A stretch of 64,000 nt of DNA, from contig NZ_CANMWS010000007.1 of the NCBI RefSeq assembly GCF_947501665.1, forward strand, positions 1 to 64,000. Reading direction: 5' to 3'. The position numbers and the translations under genes are program-made. This document shows positions 48,297 through 57,143 of this stretch, piece by piece. The stretch comes from an uncultured Shewanella sp. Lineage in GTDB: Bacteria; Pseudomonadota; Gammaproteobacteria; Enterobacterales; Shewanellaceae. The number at the start of each line of letters is the position of its first letter. Position 1 is the first letter of the stretch. A model generated the notes under the pieces. The model did not search any database, had not been told where the DNA came from, and saw nothing but the letters and a program-made list of their open reading frames with translations.

Positions 48297-48726
48297 TCTT
48301 TTCCCTTTGAGTATCGATAATAAATACTCCGGTATCTTGCCTAATGTCCGGCTTATACCATCCTTTCGTTTGACTAAAAATCACAAAACCTGTGGTATTG
48401 GTTTCACAGACTAATGTCTGTGAGTATATTGACGCGAATTCATCACTTCCCTCAAACACACTGAAACGAGCTAACATGGGGGTTAATCGGCGGTAATCAT
48501 AAACACCACTCATTTTTCTCCTCGTGTTAAGTATAGTCACCTGATAAGTCTTTTCTTCAAAAACATATTCTATGACCATATCAGCCAACACATTATCTGG
48601 CGTATAAACGCCATTCACTTTAAAAAGTAAAGTCTTCCCTTTTAAATCAATGGGTAATTGACACTTATTCGCCATAGTTTGATCTGAGAACATAAGCAAG
48701 ATCACCAGAGCTAATAATATCCGCAT
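48289..48726 (-). CDS. Array paralogue 5: small exported two-cysteine protein
   Basis: The 145-residue protein starts at ATG 48726 with AAGGA upstream; an in-frame GTG at 48747 lies at the end of the MITE-like element and is unlikely. Signal peptide, then NKCQLP. Blocks: VNGVYTPDN, GVYDYRRL, TLVCETNTTGFVIFS, KPDIRQDTGVFII. It resembles the paralogue at 50058 closely. The element inserted just upstream separates it from the next gene and may have changed its transcription. Confidence 0.87.
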   Translation of the reverse strand: MRILLALVILLMFSDQTMANKCQLPIDLKGKTLLFKVNGVYTPDNVLADMVIEYVFEEKTYQVTILNTRRKMSGVYDYRRLTPMLARFSVFEGSDEFASIYSQTLVCETNTTGFVIFSQTKGWYKPDIRQDTGVFIIDTQREKSE

Positions 48727-48748
48727 TTTTATCCTTAAAAGAGTCACT

Positions 48749-49015
48749 AGGGCCTGTTGAGCTTTGGTGATGATTTCTGCAGCAGTTTGTGGGTACTTTA
48801 TACAAGGCAGATCTTGTGTCGTGTAGTTATTCTACATTAACAAGCGATAACGCCGTAGAAAGGAGCCACAAACGCTGTCCGTAGGATCCGGCTAAACGTG
48901 TTTTACTATTTGTTGGGAGTAATGTGCTTAGATCACTAGGCGTCATCCCTCCCGTCGCGATTAAAACACGTTTATCTAGGACATAATTTAACCACCAAAG
49001 ATCAACAGGCCCTAG
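48749..49015 (-). mobile_element. MITE-like element, copy 3, inside the paralogue array
   Basis: Ends TAGGGCCTGTTGA and its inverted copy TCAACAGGCCCTA are better preserved than in the other copies, so this one may be the youngest. It lies in the opposite orientation to copies 1 and 2, and shares the blocks GATAAACGTGTTTTAATCGC and GGCTCCTTTCTACGGCGTTA on the minus strand. It fills the whole gap between two paralogues (48727-49030). Confidence 0.82.
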
Positions 49016-49030
49016 ACTTCATGTAGCCTA

Positions 49031-49465
49031 TCACTCACGTAAAATATAAAACCCCGTATCGTGTTCCACATTAGGCATCCTCTCACCATACTCTAAGTTA
49101 TAAATAAAATATCCTTGTATATCACTAATACAGACGAGTAAAACTTGGTATTTAGAAAGCATATCCCCCACAACTTCAACGACACTGATGACCCCTAAAT
49201 CCTTATAAAAACGTTGGTAAGTATACTTACCAGGAAAGAAATAATTTTCTTGAATGATATAATTAACAAAACTATTCATATCAAAAGAAAACTGCATCAA
49301 CCCTATCACCTCAGGACTATTAAAAGAGTATTCTTCGTCCACCGATAGAATCAGCTCTTTTCCATTTAACGAATCAGGGACATGACACATCGGTTCACTA
49401 TCAGCCGCAGAGGTAAAACTGAGTAAACCAAAAAGCGCAATAAGCCAAACAAGTTTAGTTGGCAT
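49031..49465 (-). CDS. Array paralogue 4: small exported two-cysteine protein
   Basis: The 144-residue protein starts at ATG 49465 but has no clear ribosome binding site, unlike its relatives. Signal peptide (cleavage near SAA-DSE), then MCHVP. Blocks: GKYTYQRF, LLVCISDIQGYFIY, HDTGFYIL. It is acidic. Its stop lies 16 bases from the MITE-like element. It is divergent, with an odd EEYSFNSPE in place of the YTPDNP block. Function unknown. Confidence 0.84.
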   Translation of the reverse strand: MPTKLVWLIALFGLLSFTSAADSEPMCHVPDSLNGKELILSVDEEYSFNSPEVIGLMQFSFDMNSFVNYIIQENYFFPGKYTYQRFYKDLGVISVVEVVGDMLSKYQVLLVCISDIQGYFIYNLEYGERMPNVEHDTGFYILRE

Positions 49466-49565
49466 ATCGATAATAAATAAAAAAGTTTGCCATAACTCTC
49501 CAAAAGATAAATCATTTTAAATATAAACTGTAGAAGAAAGCATAAATTAAATGCTCAAAGTAACA

Positions 49566-49985
49566 TCATTCTATAAAGTAACTTCCTGTATTCGTTCTCT
49601 TATCTGGTTTAACCATTCCTTGACTCTGACTAAAAATATACTTACCACTGAAATCATTTTCACACATCAAAACCGTTCTAAATTTCGCTCTATCATCACC
49701 TCCAGTTAACTGAACCTCTAATAACCCAACACCCGGTTCAATAATGCGATATTCATATACGCCTTGACTTGTGATCCCTTTCATTAGCTCCATTGAGCTA
49801 ATCTTTTTTTCTGTGAAATGAGCTTGTACAACTTCACCAGCACTGGGGTTTTTTGGTGTATATAATTCATTAACCATAAACAAGATCTGTTTTGTATTTA
49901 AACTCACCGGTAATTGACACCCCTCAGCATTCCCAAACCTTGAAAAAATACATATACCTACCAACACGATTATTTTAAACGTCAT
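49566..49985 (-). CDS. Array paralogue 3: small exported two-cysteine protein
   Basis: The 139-residue protein has a signal peptide ending near GNA, then EGCQLP. Blocks: VNELYTPKNPSAG, GVYEYRII, VLMCENDFSGKYIFS, KPDKRTNTGSYFI. All features of the family are present. A weak purine stretch (GAGGGTGGG) lies before the ATG. It lies 72 bp from the preceding paralogue. Function unknown. Confidence 0.86.
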   Translation of the reverse strand: MTFKIIVLVGICIFSRFGNAEGCQLPVSLNTKQILFMVNELYTPKNPSAGEVVQAHFTEKKISSMELMKGITSQGVYEYRIIEPGVGLLEVQLTGGDDRAKFRTVLMCENDFSGKYIFSQSQGMVKPDKRTNTGSYFIE

Positions 49986-50057
49986 GAACCAAGCCCACCC
50001 TCACCTAACAAATTCAAGTTATAGAGAACACCTATCGATGCAGAGCATTTAAAGTAT

Positions 50058-50477
50058 TTACTTCCGAATAATATAAATCCCTGTGTTTTGACGAACATTA
50101 GGCTTAATAACGCCCTGAGTTTGGCTGAAAATGAAATAACCTGTCGTATTCGTTTCACACACAAAGGTTTCTGTATATAAGGACACATTATCGCCTGAAC
50201 CTTCTCTTATACTCAGCTGGCCTAAATTACTGTCTAAGCGAGTATACCGATAGGAACCTTCAACACTTTCTCGAGTGTTCAAAACCATACTTTTAAAATT
50301 TAAACGGCTAAAAGTCATTTCTTGTAATGTGCCAGCCATCGGATTATCTGGCGTATAATTTCCATTCACCCTGATCAACAAAGTCAAACCAGCAAAGCTT
50401 TTAGGCATAGTACAAGAGTCTCCAACACTTTGCCCTATATAACAAAAAAATAATATTAAGCTATAAAATAGCTTCAT
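50058..50477 (-). CDS. Array paralogue 2: archetype small exported two-cysteine protein
   Basis: The 139-residue protein has the cleanest set of family blocks: signal peptide, DSCTMP, VNGNYTPDNPMAG, EMTF, GSYRYTRLD, TFVCETNTTGYFIFS and KPNVRQNTGIYII. AAGGA lies six bases before the ATG. It could serve as the reference for the family. The alternating hydrophobic pattern suggests an all-beta fold, such as a small barrel, closed by one disulphide. Function unknown. Confidence 0.88.
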   Translation of the reverse strand: MKLFYSLILFFCYIGQSVGDSCTMPKSFAGLTLLIRVNGNYTPDNPMAGTLQEMTFSRLNFKSMVLNTRESVEGSYRYTRLDSNLGQLSIREGSGDNVSLYTETFVCETNTTGYFIFSQTQGVIKPNVRQNTGIYIIRK

Positions 50478-50630
50478 GTTTTTTCCTTATTATTAAACCT
50501 ATTTGATACGCTATGAAAAGTGTAGATGAATTCAACCCATCCAGCACTTTTTTATAAACATACTAAAATAAAGTCGACTAACTTTTTATCTGTATTGAAT
50601 GCAGAAGTAAATCGATAAATACTAACCAAA

Positions 50631-51071
50631 TTACTGTACAACAATATAACGCTCTACCATTACCCCTATTTGAGGCCCCGTTTTCCCCGATGAAGGCGCA
50701 TATAAGTAATAACCTTCATAATCACTTTGGCAGACTAAATTGATACTATATTGCAGAATATCTGCTCCAAAGAGCTCTCTTGTTCTAATTTGAGAAACGT
50801 TCTTTGCTAATTTTCGGTAAGAATATTCACCGATAAAATCTCGATTGTTTTTATAACCTATACCCCGATAACTTTTTTCTGCAAATGTCATTTCAATGAC
50901 ATCATTTTCAAACGATGTCATATTATTGTACTCTTCACCAACGGACAAAATAATCGTTACCCCATTCATCTTTTCAGGTAACTGACATGCTTTTACTTGA
51001 AAAAAACAACTCACCATCAAAATATGGATCAATAGAAATACTGTTAACTGTTTCTTAATGATAAAAAGCAT
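50631..51071 (-). CDS. Array paralogue 1: small exported two-cysteine protein
   Basis: The 146-residue protein is the first gene of the array. It has a long hydrophobic signal (about 28 residues), then ACQLP. Blocks: EMTF, GEYSYRKL, NLVCQSDYEGYYLY; the last NTG block is replaced by MVERYIV. GGA lies five bases upstream of the ATG. The promoter of the array is expected in 51072-51440. Function unknown. Confidence 0.85.
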   Translation of the reverse strand: MLFIIKKQLTVFLLIHILMVSCFFQVKACQLPEKMNGVTIILSVGEEYNNMTSFENDVIEMTFAEKSYRGIGYKNNRDFIGEYSYRKLAKNVSQIRTRELFGADILQYSINLVCQSDYEGYYLYAPSSGKTGPQIGVMVERYIVVQ

Positions 51072-51487
51072 GTCCTATTCCAATAATACAGACCGCTTTC
51101 AGTATAGGTAAAAAACATGACATTCTCTATTTAATCACCAACATCAACTTTAACTATACGATACAACTAACTTAACAGCTTAAAGGCAAAAATAATCAAT
51201 TTAACAACATTATGTAAAAGTTAATAAGTAGTACTAAATATCAAAACTACAAACAGAAAAAAACATAAAAAATAGAAAATAAAAAATAATCTTTATAATC
51301 ATAAGTTAACTAAGTAATCATTTTGTTTTAAAGCAAACTTTTTTATACATAAACATTAAAAATAAAAGCCCTGCTCCATCTTTCAATAGCCAAAAAAACA
51401 CTTAATACAAAAGTCTAATATAAAAAAATCTTTTGGGCTAATATGGTCACCCTATTCAATTATTTTTCACTTAACAATAGGTTTCTT
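51072..51487. other. AT-rich intergenic region, head of the array
   Basis: No gene is visible in this very AT-rich stretch, which separates the divergent array and the phytochelatin-synthase-like gene. It likely contains promoters in both directions. I saw no strong repeat in it. Confidence 0.5.
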
Positions 51488-52204
51488 ATGCGCCATAAAT
51501 ATTTACTTTTTATTTGTTTATCCTTACTGTCACTGTCATTACAAGCAACAACGCTGCCAGACTTAAGCCTAGATGATAGTCTCATTCCATTTAACTCTAG
51601 TGAAGGCAAAACCCTATTACATCGTAGCCAACACAAAAATGACATTTTTAATTTGATGCCCTACTTTACCACGCAGCAAACATTAACCTATTGTGGGCCT
51701 ACAAGTGCATCAATGATATTAAACGCCTCAAATCTTCCCCGCCCCACGTCTTTGCTGCTTGCTCCCTACCAAATATTTGAACAAGATAACTTTTTCACGC
51801 CAGAAGTCTTAGACATTACCACACCAGCTAAAGTTGGTATGGGGGGAATGACCATAGATGAATTATCAAGTGCTATTAAAACATTTAAGCTAACTGTTAA
51901 CCTTCATCGCGGCACACAAATGAATGAGGCAGACTTTCGCACCGATGCCATTAAAGCTGTCAGCTCTGATACACAATTTATTATTGTCAATTACCATAGA
52001 CAAGCCTTGAATCAAGTGGGCTCAGGTCATTTTTCTCCTCTCGCCGCTTACGATGAAAAAAGTGATCGCTTCCTACTCCTTGACGTCTCTCGTTTTAAAT
52101 ATCCCGCAATTTGGGTAACAACAGCCGATTTATACCGTGCTATTGTGAGTAATGCCGATCTAGATAAAGGGTTAAGTCGAGGATATTTAATTATAACCGA
52201 GTAA
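51488..52204 (+). CDS. Secreted phytochelatin-synthase-like cysteine peptidase
   Basis: The 238-residue protein, taken from ATG 51488, has a signal peptide (MRHKYLLFICLSLLSLSLQA) and then a phytochelatin synthase-like fold. The triad residues are Cys in TYCGPTSASMILNA, His in GSGHFSPLAAY and Asp in LLDVSRFKYP. Bacterial relatives mainly hydrolyse glutathione to gamma-Glu-Cys instead of polymerising it. Export to the periplasm is expected. AGG lies six bases upstream; the in-frame ATG at 51443 would add 15 residues before the signal. Confidence 0.88.
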   Translation: MRHKYLLFICLSLLSLSLQATTLPDLSLDDSLIPFNSSEGKTLLHRSQHKNDIFNLMPYFTTQQTLTYCGPTSASMILNASNLPRPTSLLLAPYQIFEQDNFFTPEVLDITTPAKVGMGGMTIDELSSAIKTFKLTVNLHRGTQMNEADFRTDAIKAVSSDTQFIIVNYHRQALNQVGSGHFSPLAAYDEKSDRFLLLDVSRFKYPAIWVTTADLYRAIVSNADLDKGLSRGYLIITE

Positions 52205-52220
52205 AAATATCGATAGAAAA

Positions 52221-52244
52221 GTGAGAGCACGGATGCACTCTCAT
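52221..52244. terminator. Possible bidirectional hairpin
   Basis: TGAGAG and CTCTCA pair in the 44-bp gap between the convergent phytochelatin-synthase-like and RidA genes. There is no strong T-run. Confidence 0.35.
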
Positions 52245-52248
52245 AATA

Positions 52249-52614
52249 TTATATTATTGATGGCTTCTCAGCCGCAATCACTGAAATTTCAACCAATAAT
52301 TCAGAGCGTGCCATTTTCGCTTCCACACAAGCTCTTGCGGGAGCATGCCCTTCTGGTACCCAAGCATCCCACACCGCATTCATGTCACTAAAGTATTTCA
52401 TGTCTTTAATATAAAGAGTGGCCGATAAAATATGAGCTTTATCACTACCTGCCTCAGCTAATAAATTATCCACTTTATCTAACATAGTTTGCGTTTGTAC
52501 CGTTATATTTTGTGACGCATCTTGACAAACCTGACCACATAAATAGATCACACCATTATGTTTCACAATACGGCTCATTCTCGTCTTAGTTTGTTTTCTT
52601 TCAATATCCATCAT
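52249..52614 (-). CDS. RidA/YjgF-family protein
   Basis: The 121-residue protein has the RidA fold blocks [17 protein letters not shown] and [14 protein letters not shown]. It carries the Arg (PARA) that binds the enamine or imine intermediate in active deaminases. It resembles the YoaB subgroup more than canonical RidA. The second ATG is an alternative start. Confidence 0.88.
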   Translation of the reverse strand: MMDIERKQTKTRMSRIVKHNGVIYLCGQVCQDASQNITVQTQTMLDKVDNLLAEAGSDKAHILSATLYIKDMKYFSDMNAVWDAWVPEGHAPARACVEAKMARSELLVEISVIAAEKPSII

Positions 52615-52796
52615 CGCTGCCTCTTACCTTAAACTGCCATCATTTTACTGGCAAACATTTTAGCGTGACGTCCCCATTAAGGCGAGAAAGTGAGATAAGA
52701 AGAGGAATAGTGAACAAATTATCCCCATTGAAGTTAATAGGCGTAACTCTACATCACTAATTGTAATAAAATTGAACATATTTAGTGAAATTAACA

Positions 52797-53318
52797 CTAT
52801 CCAGTTTCATCCACTTTTTTGCGTTTTTCCATTGCAATGGGGGTAATTTTATTTTCAAGAGAACTAAGCCAACCAAAATGAAAATACACTTCAGCCATTA
52901 AAAAGAAAGGACCGATTAACAGTTGATCTAAATCATCTATAAACGCCGGTTTCGCTTTTTCAAAATAATGACCAATAAATTGAATTATCCAACCTAAAAT
53001 GAATAGCCCTATTGCTAACCCCAGTGCACCACTCCATTGTGTAATCGTGTTGGCAATAACAAGCGTCACTATCATTGAAACAATTAAGCCGATAGCCAAG
53101 CGTATATTTAATAACAGGTAATATATAGACAAACCAATAATGGCCAGCTTATCGATGCCTAATCGATAATCTCCAAACAAAATAGCTATTGGAGTTAAGG
53201 CTAATAAAATAAACACTGATAAAACAATCAAAGGGACGCCAATGAAGTGAGTCTTCACATTATGAGCATTTAAATGCACGCTTTTATAAGTGGATAATCT
53301 CTCTACAGCATTTCTCAT
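52797..53318 (-). CDS. Mpo1/DUF962-family membrane protein
   Basis: The 173-residue protein has the DUF962 histidine motifs HxxxxNxxxHFIGVP (residues about 16-29) and GHYFEKAKPAFIDDL (about 115-129), with four membrane segments between and after. Yeast Mpo1 is an iron-dependent dioxygenase of 2-hydroxy fatty acids; a related role in lipid turnover is possible but not shown. Confidence 0.88.
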   Translation of the reverse strand: MRNAVERLSTYKSVHLNAHNVKTHFIGVPLIVLSVFILLALTPIAILFGDYRLGIDKLAIIGLSIYYLLLNIRLAIGLIVSMIVTLVIANTITQWSGALGLAIGLFILGWIIQFIGHYFEKAKPAFIDDLDQLLIGPFFLMAEVYFHFGWLSSLENKITPIAMEKRKKVDETG

Positions 53319-53425
53319 TAATTGGCTTCCTTTTCAAAATAATAACAGGCATATATTTTCTAATATACTCAAAATATATGGAAATACCAGTACATCGGCT
53401 TTTTTATTGATGATCTTCTTTCCCA

Positions 53426-53466
53426 CTAAAAAGCCCACAATGAGCATTTCATTGTGGGCTTTTTAG
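53426..53466. terminator. Terminator after acpS
   Basis: CTAAAAAGCCCACAATGA pairs exactly with its reverse complement (18 bp) around five bases. It ends the lower acpS transcript on the minus strand. Confidence 0.92.
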
Positions 53467-53479
53467 TAAGCGACAATAC

Positions 53480-53860
53480 TTATGATTCTAAAATCACGGT
53501 TGCAACTGCATAGTGCAATTCATCGGCAATGGTCACATGGGCGAAGCGTCCCTTTAAAACAGCCAATCTCTGCGCCGCACCTTGGCTAAAATAAACATGA
53601 GGCGCCCCATAATCATCATTTCTAATTTCAATATGCTGAAATGAGACACCGCGCCCTATCCCCGTACCTAAGGCTTTTGCCGCAGCCTCTTTGGCAGCAA
53701 AACGTTTCGCCAAATAACGAGCAGGTTGATTAACGGATTGAAACTGCTCAAGTTCACTCGCCGTTAATACTCTTTTTGCTAATTTTAAAGATGAACCAGC
53801 TACCAACTTATTAATGCGCTCAATTTCAACTACATCTGTTCCCAAACCAACAATTGCCAT
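53480..53860 (-). CDS. acpS: Holo-[acyl-carrier-protein] synthase
   Basis: The 126-residue phosphopantetheinyl transferase has GLGTDVVEIERI near the start and the magnesium/CoA block RYLAKRFAAKEAAAKALGTGIG. It activates ACP. The ATG at 53860 gives MAIVGLGTD like E. coli and a better spacing to GAGG than the ATG one codon upstream. It is 55 bp downstream of pdxJ. Confidence 0.97.
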   Translation of the reverse strand: MAIVGLGTDVVEIERINKLVAGSSLKLAKRVLTASELEQFQSVNQPARYLAKRFAAKEAAAKALGTGIGRGVSFQHIEIRNDDYGAPHVYFSQGAAQRLAVLKGRFAHVTIADELHYAVATVILES

Positions 53861-53914
53861 CATACCCTCAGAGTCATAGACATTAAATTATCGCCTCTCA
53901 AGAACAAACAACAT

Positions 53915-54652
53915 TTACTCACCACGACGACCTTCTTGCATTAAGCGCTTCATGTCTTTTACAGCAATGGCTAATCCATCAATGGCGGCCCTTGCAATAA
54001 TAGCATGACCAATATTGAGTTCATACAATTCAGGAATCGCCGCTATCGGCTTCACATTATGATAATGTAAACCGTGACCCGCATTAACTATTAACCCTTT
54101 CGCATGCGCGTACTTTGTCATATCAGTGATGCGCAGCAATTCAGTCTTTGCATCAGCCTCCGTTTTCGCATCGGCGTAACCACCTGTATGAATTTCTATC
54201 ACGGGTGCTTTCGCTTCAACTGCCGCATCAATTTGGCTTTTATCTGCATCAATAAATAACGACACCTGAATGCCTTCATGACTTAACCTGCGCACAGCTG
54301 CGGCAATTTTATCCTTTTGACCAGCAACATCTAAGCCTCCTTCGGTGGTGAGCTCTTCTCTTTTTTCTGGTACTAAACATACATAATAAGGCTTGACGTC
54401 ACAGGCAATATTTAACATTTCATCTGTCACAGCCATCTCAAAATTCATGCGAGTCTTTAATGTTTGCGCTAATAGCTGAATATCTCTATCAATAATATGT
54501 CGTCTGTCTTCACGAAGGTGTACCGTAATCCCATCCGCGCCAGCATGTTCAGCCACAGCAGCAGCATGAACAGGATCAGGATAATCAGTACCTCGCGCTT
54601 GTCGTAAAGTAGCAATATGATCGATATTCACACCCAGTAAAATCTGGCTCAT
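53915..54652 (-). CDS. pdxJ: Pyridoxine 5'-phosphate synthase
   Basis: The 245-residue TIM barrel makes PNP from 1-deoxyxylulose 5-phosphate and an aminoacetone derivative. [18 protein letters not shown] starts it, and HLREDRRHI and [15 protein letters not shown] follow. The ATG at 54652 has AAGGA seven bases upstream, better spaced than the ATG at 54658. Confidence 0.98.
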   Translation of the reverse strand: MSQILLGVNIDHIATLRQARGTDYPDPVHAAAVAEHAGADGITVHLREDRRHIIDRDIQLLAQTLKTRMNFEMAVTDEMLNIACDVKPYYVCLVPEKREELTTEGGLDVAGQKDKIAAAVRRLSHEGIQVSLFIDADKSQIDAAVEAKAPVIEIHTGGYADAKTEADAKTELLRITDMTKYAHAKGLIVNAGHGLHYHNVKPIAAIPELYELNIGHAIIARAAIDGLAIAVKDMKRLMQEGRRGE

Positions 54653-54722
54653 TGGCATTTCCTTAGTTTAATTAGCTAACACAGAATAACGAATGGTAAT
54701 CTCAGGTGATTTGGCCTAATCG

Positions 54723-55421
54723 TCATGGAGATATATTAGTTTGACGCTGTTTGAACAACGCCCTTGAGTACAGTGGTTTGCTCCCCAAAACACCCATTAA
54801 AAGTTGGCGCATGAGTTTTTTTGCTACCAATAAATGTTCATCAGATAAGCATCGATTGGCTAATGCGGATAACAGGCTGCCTTGAAAAAACTTATGCTGA
54901 GTAAAAACCGTTGGGAACACAGGCACAAAACCACTGTCTGGAAGTAAACGATAAAAACCTTCACCGCTAATAGGATTATCTAATGGATCCCGCTCTAAAG
55001 AAGGCATAATCCCTAATTCTTGTAATAAGGATAATTCAAAGTAACGTAAATATTGTTCTTTTAACCCTAGTACCATAGATAATAATGTTTGGTGGTACTG
55101 ATAAAAAATACTGTCAGCTTGATGCTCAACCGTCAAACAGCGGATCAATAGCTCATTCAAATAAAGACCAGCATATAAAGTGTTGCCCGCGAGCGGCACA
55201 GCTGGGCTGGCCGCTTCTATTTGCGTGAGATTTTTAAGACCACCAGAACCTGAGATCACAAATATCAACGGTTGAAAGGGTTGAAGTATACTACGAATAG
55301 AGTGCTTTTTACCGCCTAAACGGGCAAGCGCATCAACTCGCCCTTGCCCCTCAACTAATAAGTTCACAATAACGCGATTATCACGATATGGACGAGTGTG
55401 TAATACATATCCACGCAACAT
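54723..55421 (-). CDS. recO: DNA repair protein RecO
   Basis: The 232-residue protein has the N-terminal OB-fold block GYVLHTRPYRDNRVIVNLL and a helical C-terminal half. It loads RecA on SSB-coated single-stranded DNA with RecR. There is no obvious zinc motif, as in E. coli. It is in the era-recO-pdxJ order. Confidence 0.95.
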   Translation of the reverse strand: MLRGYVLHTRPYRDNRVIVNLLVEGQGRVDALARLGGKKHSIRSILQPFQPLIFVISGSGGLKNLTQIEAASPAVPLAGNTLYAGLYLNELLIRCLTVEHQADSIFYQYHQTLLSMVLGLKEQYLRYFELSLLQELGIMPSLERDPLDNPISGEGFYRLLPDSGFVPVFPTVFTQHKFFQGSLLSALANRCLSDEHLLVAKKLMRQLLMGVLGSKPLYSRALFKQRQTNISP

Positions 55422-55468
55422 AAAATATTACCGACTTAATGTCTTTTAATCATCAATCACAATAACAT

Positions 55469-56467
55469 TTACTCTTCGCCGTAACCTAAACTTCTCAGCG
55501 CACGTTCATCATCTGCCCAGCCAGATTTAACTTTAACCCAAATTTCTAAAAAGACTTTATTATCAAACAAGGTTTCCATATCCAGACGCGCTTGAGTTGC
55601 AATGGTGCGAATACGTTCACCTTTTTTCCCTATCACCATACGTTTTTGACCACTGCGCTCAACCAAAATAAGTGCATTAATTTGATAGACACCATTCTCC
55701 ATCATCGAAAATTGTTCTATTTCAACCGTTGCATCGTAGGGCAACTCATCCCCTAAAAAGCGCATAAGCTTTTCTCTTACGATTTCCGATGCCATAAAAC
55801 GTTGCGACCTATCAGTCACATAATCTTCGGGAAAATAGTGAGGAGACTCAGGTAGGGCACCTAAAGACAAATCTAAAATACGTTGAATATTGGTTCCTTG
55901 AGTCGCGGAGATAGGTAAAATCTCATCAAAAGGAAATTTTGTCGCCATTTGTTCTAAATATGGAAACAAAGCCTCTTTATCTTTAATATTATCAACTTTA
56001 TTAATCGCTAATACTATTTTTCTACCATCGTCATTATGGTGTAATTTCTTTAACACCATGTCATCGTCAGCGGTCCAATTCATACCATCAACAACAAAAA
56101 CAACTAAAGCGACATCCGCTAAAGAGCTTGAGGCAGCACGATTCATCAAACGATTAATGGCTCGTCTTTCTTCAATGTGCAGTCCAGGCGTGTCAATAAA
56201 CACCACCTGCTTGGGTCCTTCAGTATGGATCCCCATAATACGATGACGTGTTGTTTGTGGCTTTTTAGAGGTGATACTGACTTTCTGACCTAATATTTTA
56301 TTTAATAATGTCGATTTACCCACATTAGGGCGACCCACAATCGCCACCATGCCGCAATAAGTGACGTCATAGCTTGAATGACTGGTCGACTTATTCATCT
56401 GCGCCAGTAATTCATCTAAACTTGGTTCCACATTTCCTTGTGCTGTTTCTTCTTTCTTGTCACTCAT
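55469..56467 (-). CDS. era: GTPase Era
   Basis: The 332-residue protein has the GTPase motifs GRPNVGKST (about residues 46-54), DTPGLH, NKVD, and a C-terminal KH domain ([17 protein letters not shown]). It binds the 16S rRNA 3' end during 30S maturation. The N-terminus is about 30 residues longer than E. coli Era and is polar. Its ATG overlaps the rnc stop as ATGA. Confidence 0.98.
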   Translation of the reverse strand: MSDKKEETAQGNVEPSLDELLAQMNKSTSHSSYDVTYCGMVAIVGRPNVGKSTLLNKILGQKVSITSKKPQTTRHRIMGIHTEGPKQVVFIDTPGLHIEERRAINRLMNRAASSSLADVALVVFVVDGMNWTADDDMVLKKLHHNDDGRKIVLAINKVDNIKDKEALFPYLEQMATKFPFDEILPISATQGTNIQRILDLSLGALPESPHYFPEDYVTDRSQRFMASEIVREKLMRFLGDELPYDATVEIEQFSMMENGVYQINALILVERSGQKRMVIGKKGERIRTIATQARLDMETLFDNKVFLEIWVKVKSGWADDERALRSLGYGEE

Positions 56468-57141
56468 TTCTTTATTAACTCCAGCACTTGGGCCGCGGCA
56501 ATTTGCTCTGCTTTACGTCTTGAACTTGCAACTCCAACTATGGGTTCGCTGAGGCCTTTTACCATACATTCAACCGTAAACGTTTGATTATGCGCTTCCC
56601 CCACCGTTTTCACCACAGTATAAACAGGCAAAGGTTTCTTAAACCCCTGAAGGTGCTCTTGCAGTAAGGTCTTAGGATCTTTCTGATCCACAGGTTTAAT
56701 GGTTTTTAGTCGGCTTTGATACCAAGTCAGCACCAATTGACGACACGGCTCAATACCTTTATCAAGGTACACTGCACCGATAATCGCTTCTACGGCATCG
56801 GCTAAAATAGACTCTCGCCTAAAACCACCACTTTTTAACTCACCGGGCCCTAATTTTAAATAATCACCTAACTTAAATTCAAGTGCAATTTCTGCCAACA
56901 TTTTTCCACATACCAAAGTCGCTCTCATGCGGCTTAAATCACCCTCTTTGGCTTTGGGAAATTGATGATAAAGTGCATCTGAGATGACAATAGATAACAC
57001 TGAATCGCCTAAAAACTCTAGGCGTTCATTATGCTTACTTGCAGCACTACGATGTGTCAACGCTTGATTAAGCAAACTAACATCAGTAAATTCATAGCCC
57101 AAAGTGCGACATAACCTTGGGATATTTTTAATCGGTTCCAT
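56464..57141 (-). CDS. rnc: Ribonuclease III
   Basis: The 225-residue enzyme has the catalytic signature [14 protein letters not shown] (about residues 37-50), the second acidic block [13 protein letters not shown] and a C-terminal double-stranded RNA-binding domain ([12 protein letters not shown] ... [16 protein letters not shown]). It is two bases downstream of lepB. Confidence 0.99.
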   Translation of the reverse strand: MEPIKNIPRLCRTLGYEFTDVSLLNQALTHRSAASKHNERLEFLGDSVLSIVISDALYHQFPKAKEGDLSRMRATLVCGKMLAEIALEFKLGDYLKLGPGELKSGGFRRESILADAVEAIIGAVYLDKGIEPCRQLVLTWYQSRLKTIKPVDQKDPKTLLQEHLQGFKKPLPVYTVVKTVGEAHNQTFTVECMVKGLSEPIVGVASSRRKAEQIAAAQVLELIKK

Positions 57142-57143
57142 AG

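Noticed and set aside
49982..50188. 68-codon frame overlapping paralogues 2 and 3
   Set aside because: It is an out-of-frame shadow of paralogue 2 and its spacer, with no signal peptide or cysteine pattern.
46410..51071. Array members as lipoproteins
   Set aside because: The first cysteine follows A, D, E, K, M or similar residues and precedes x-L-P, not a consistent lipobox (L-x-x-C with small residues); a disulphide role fits better.
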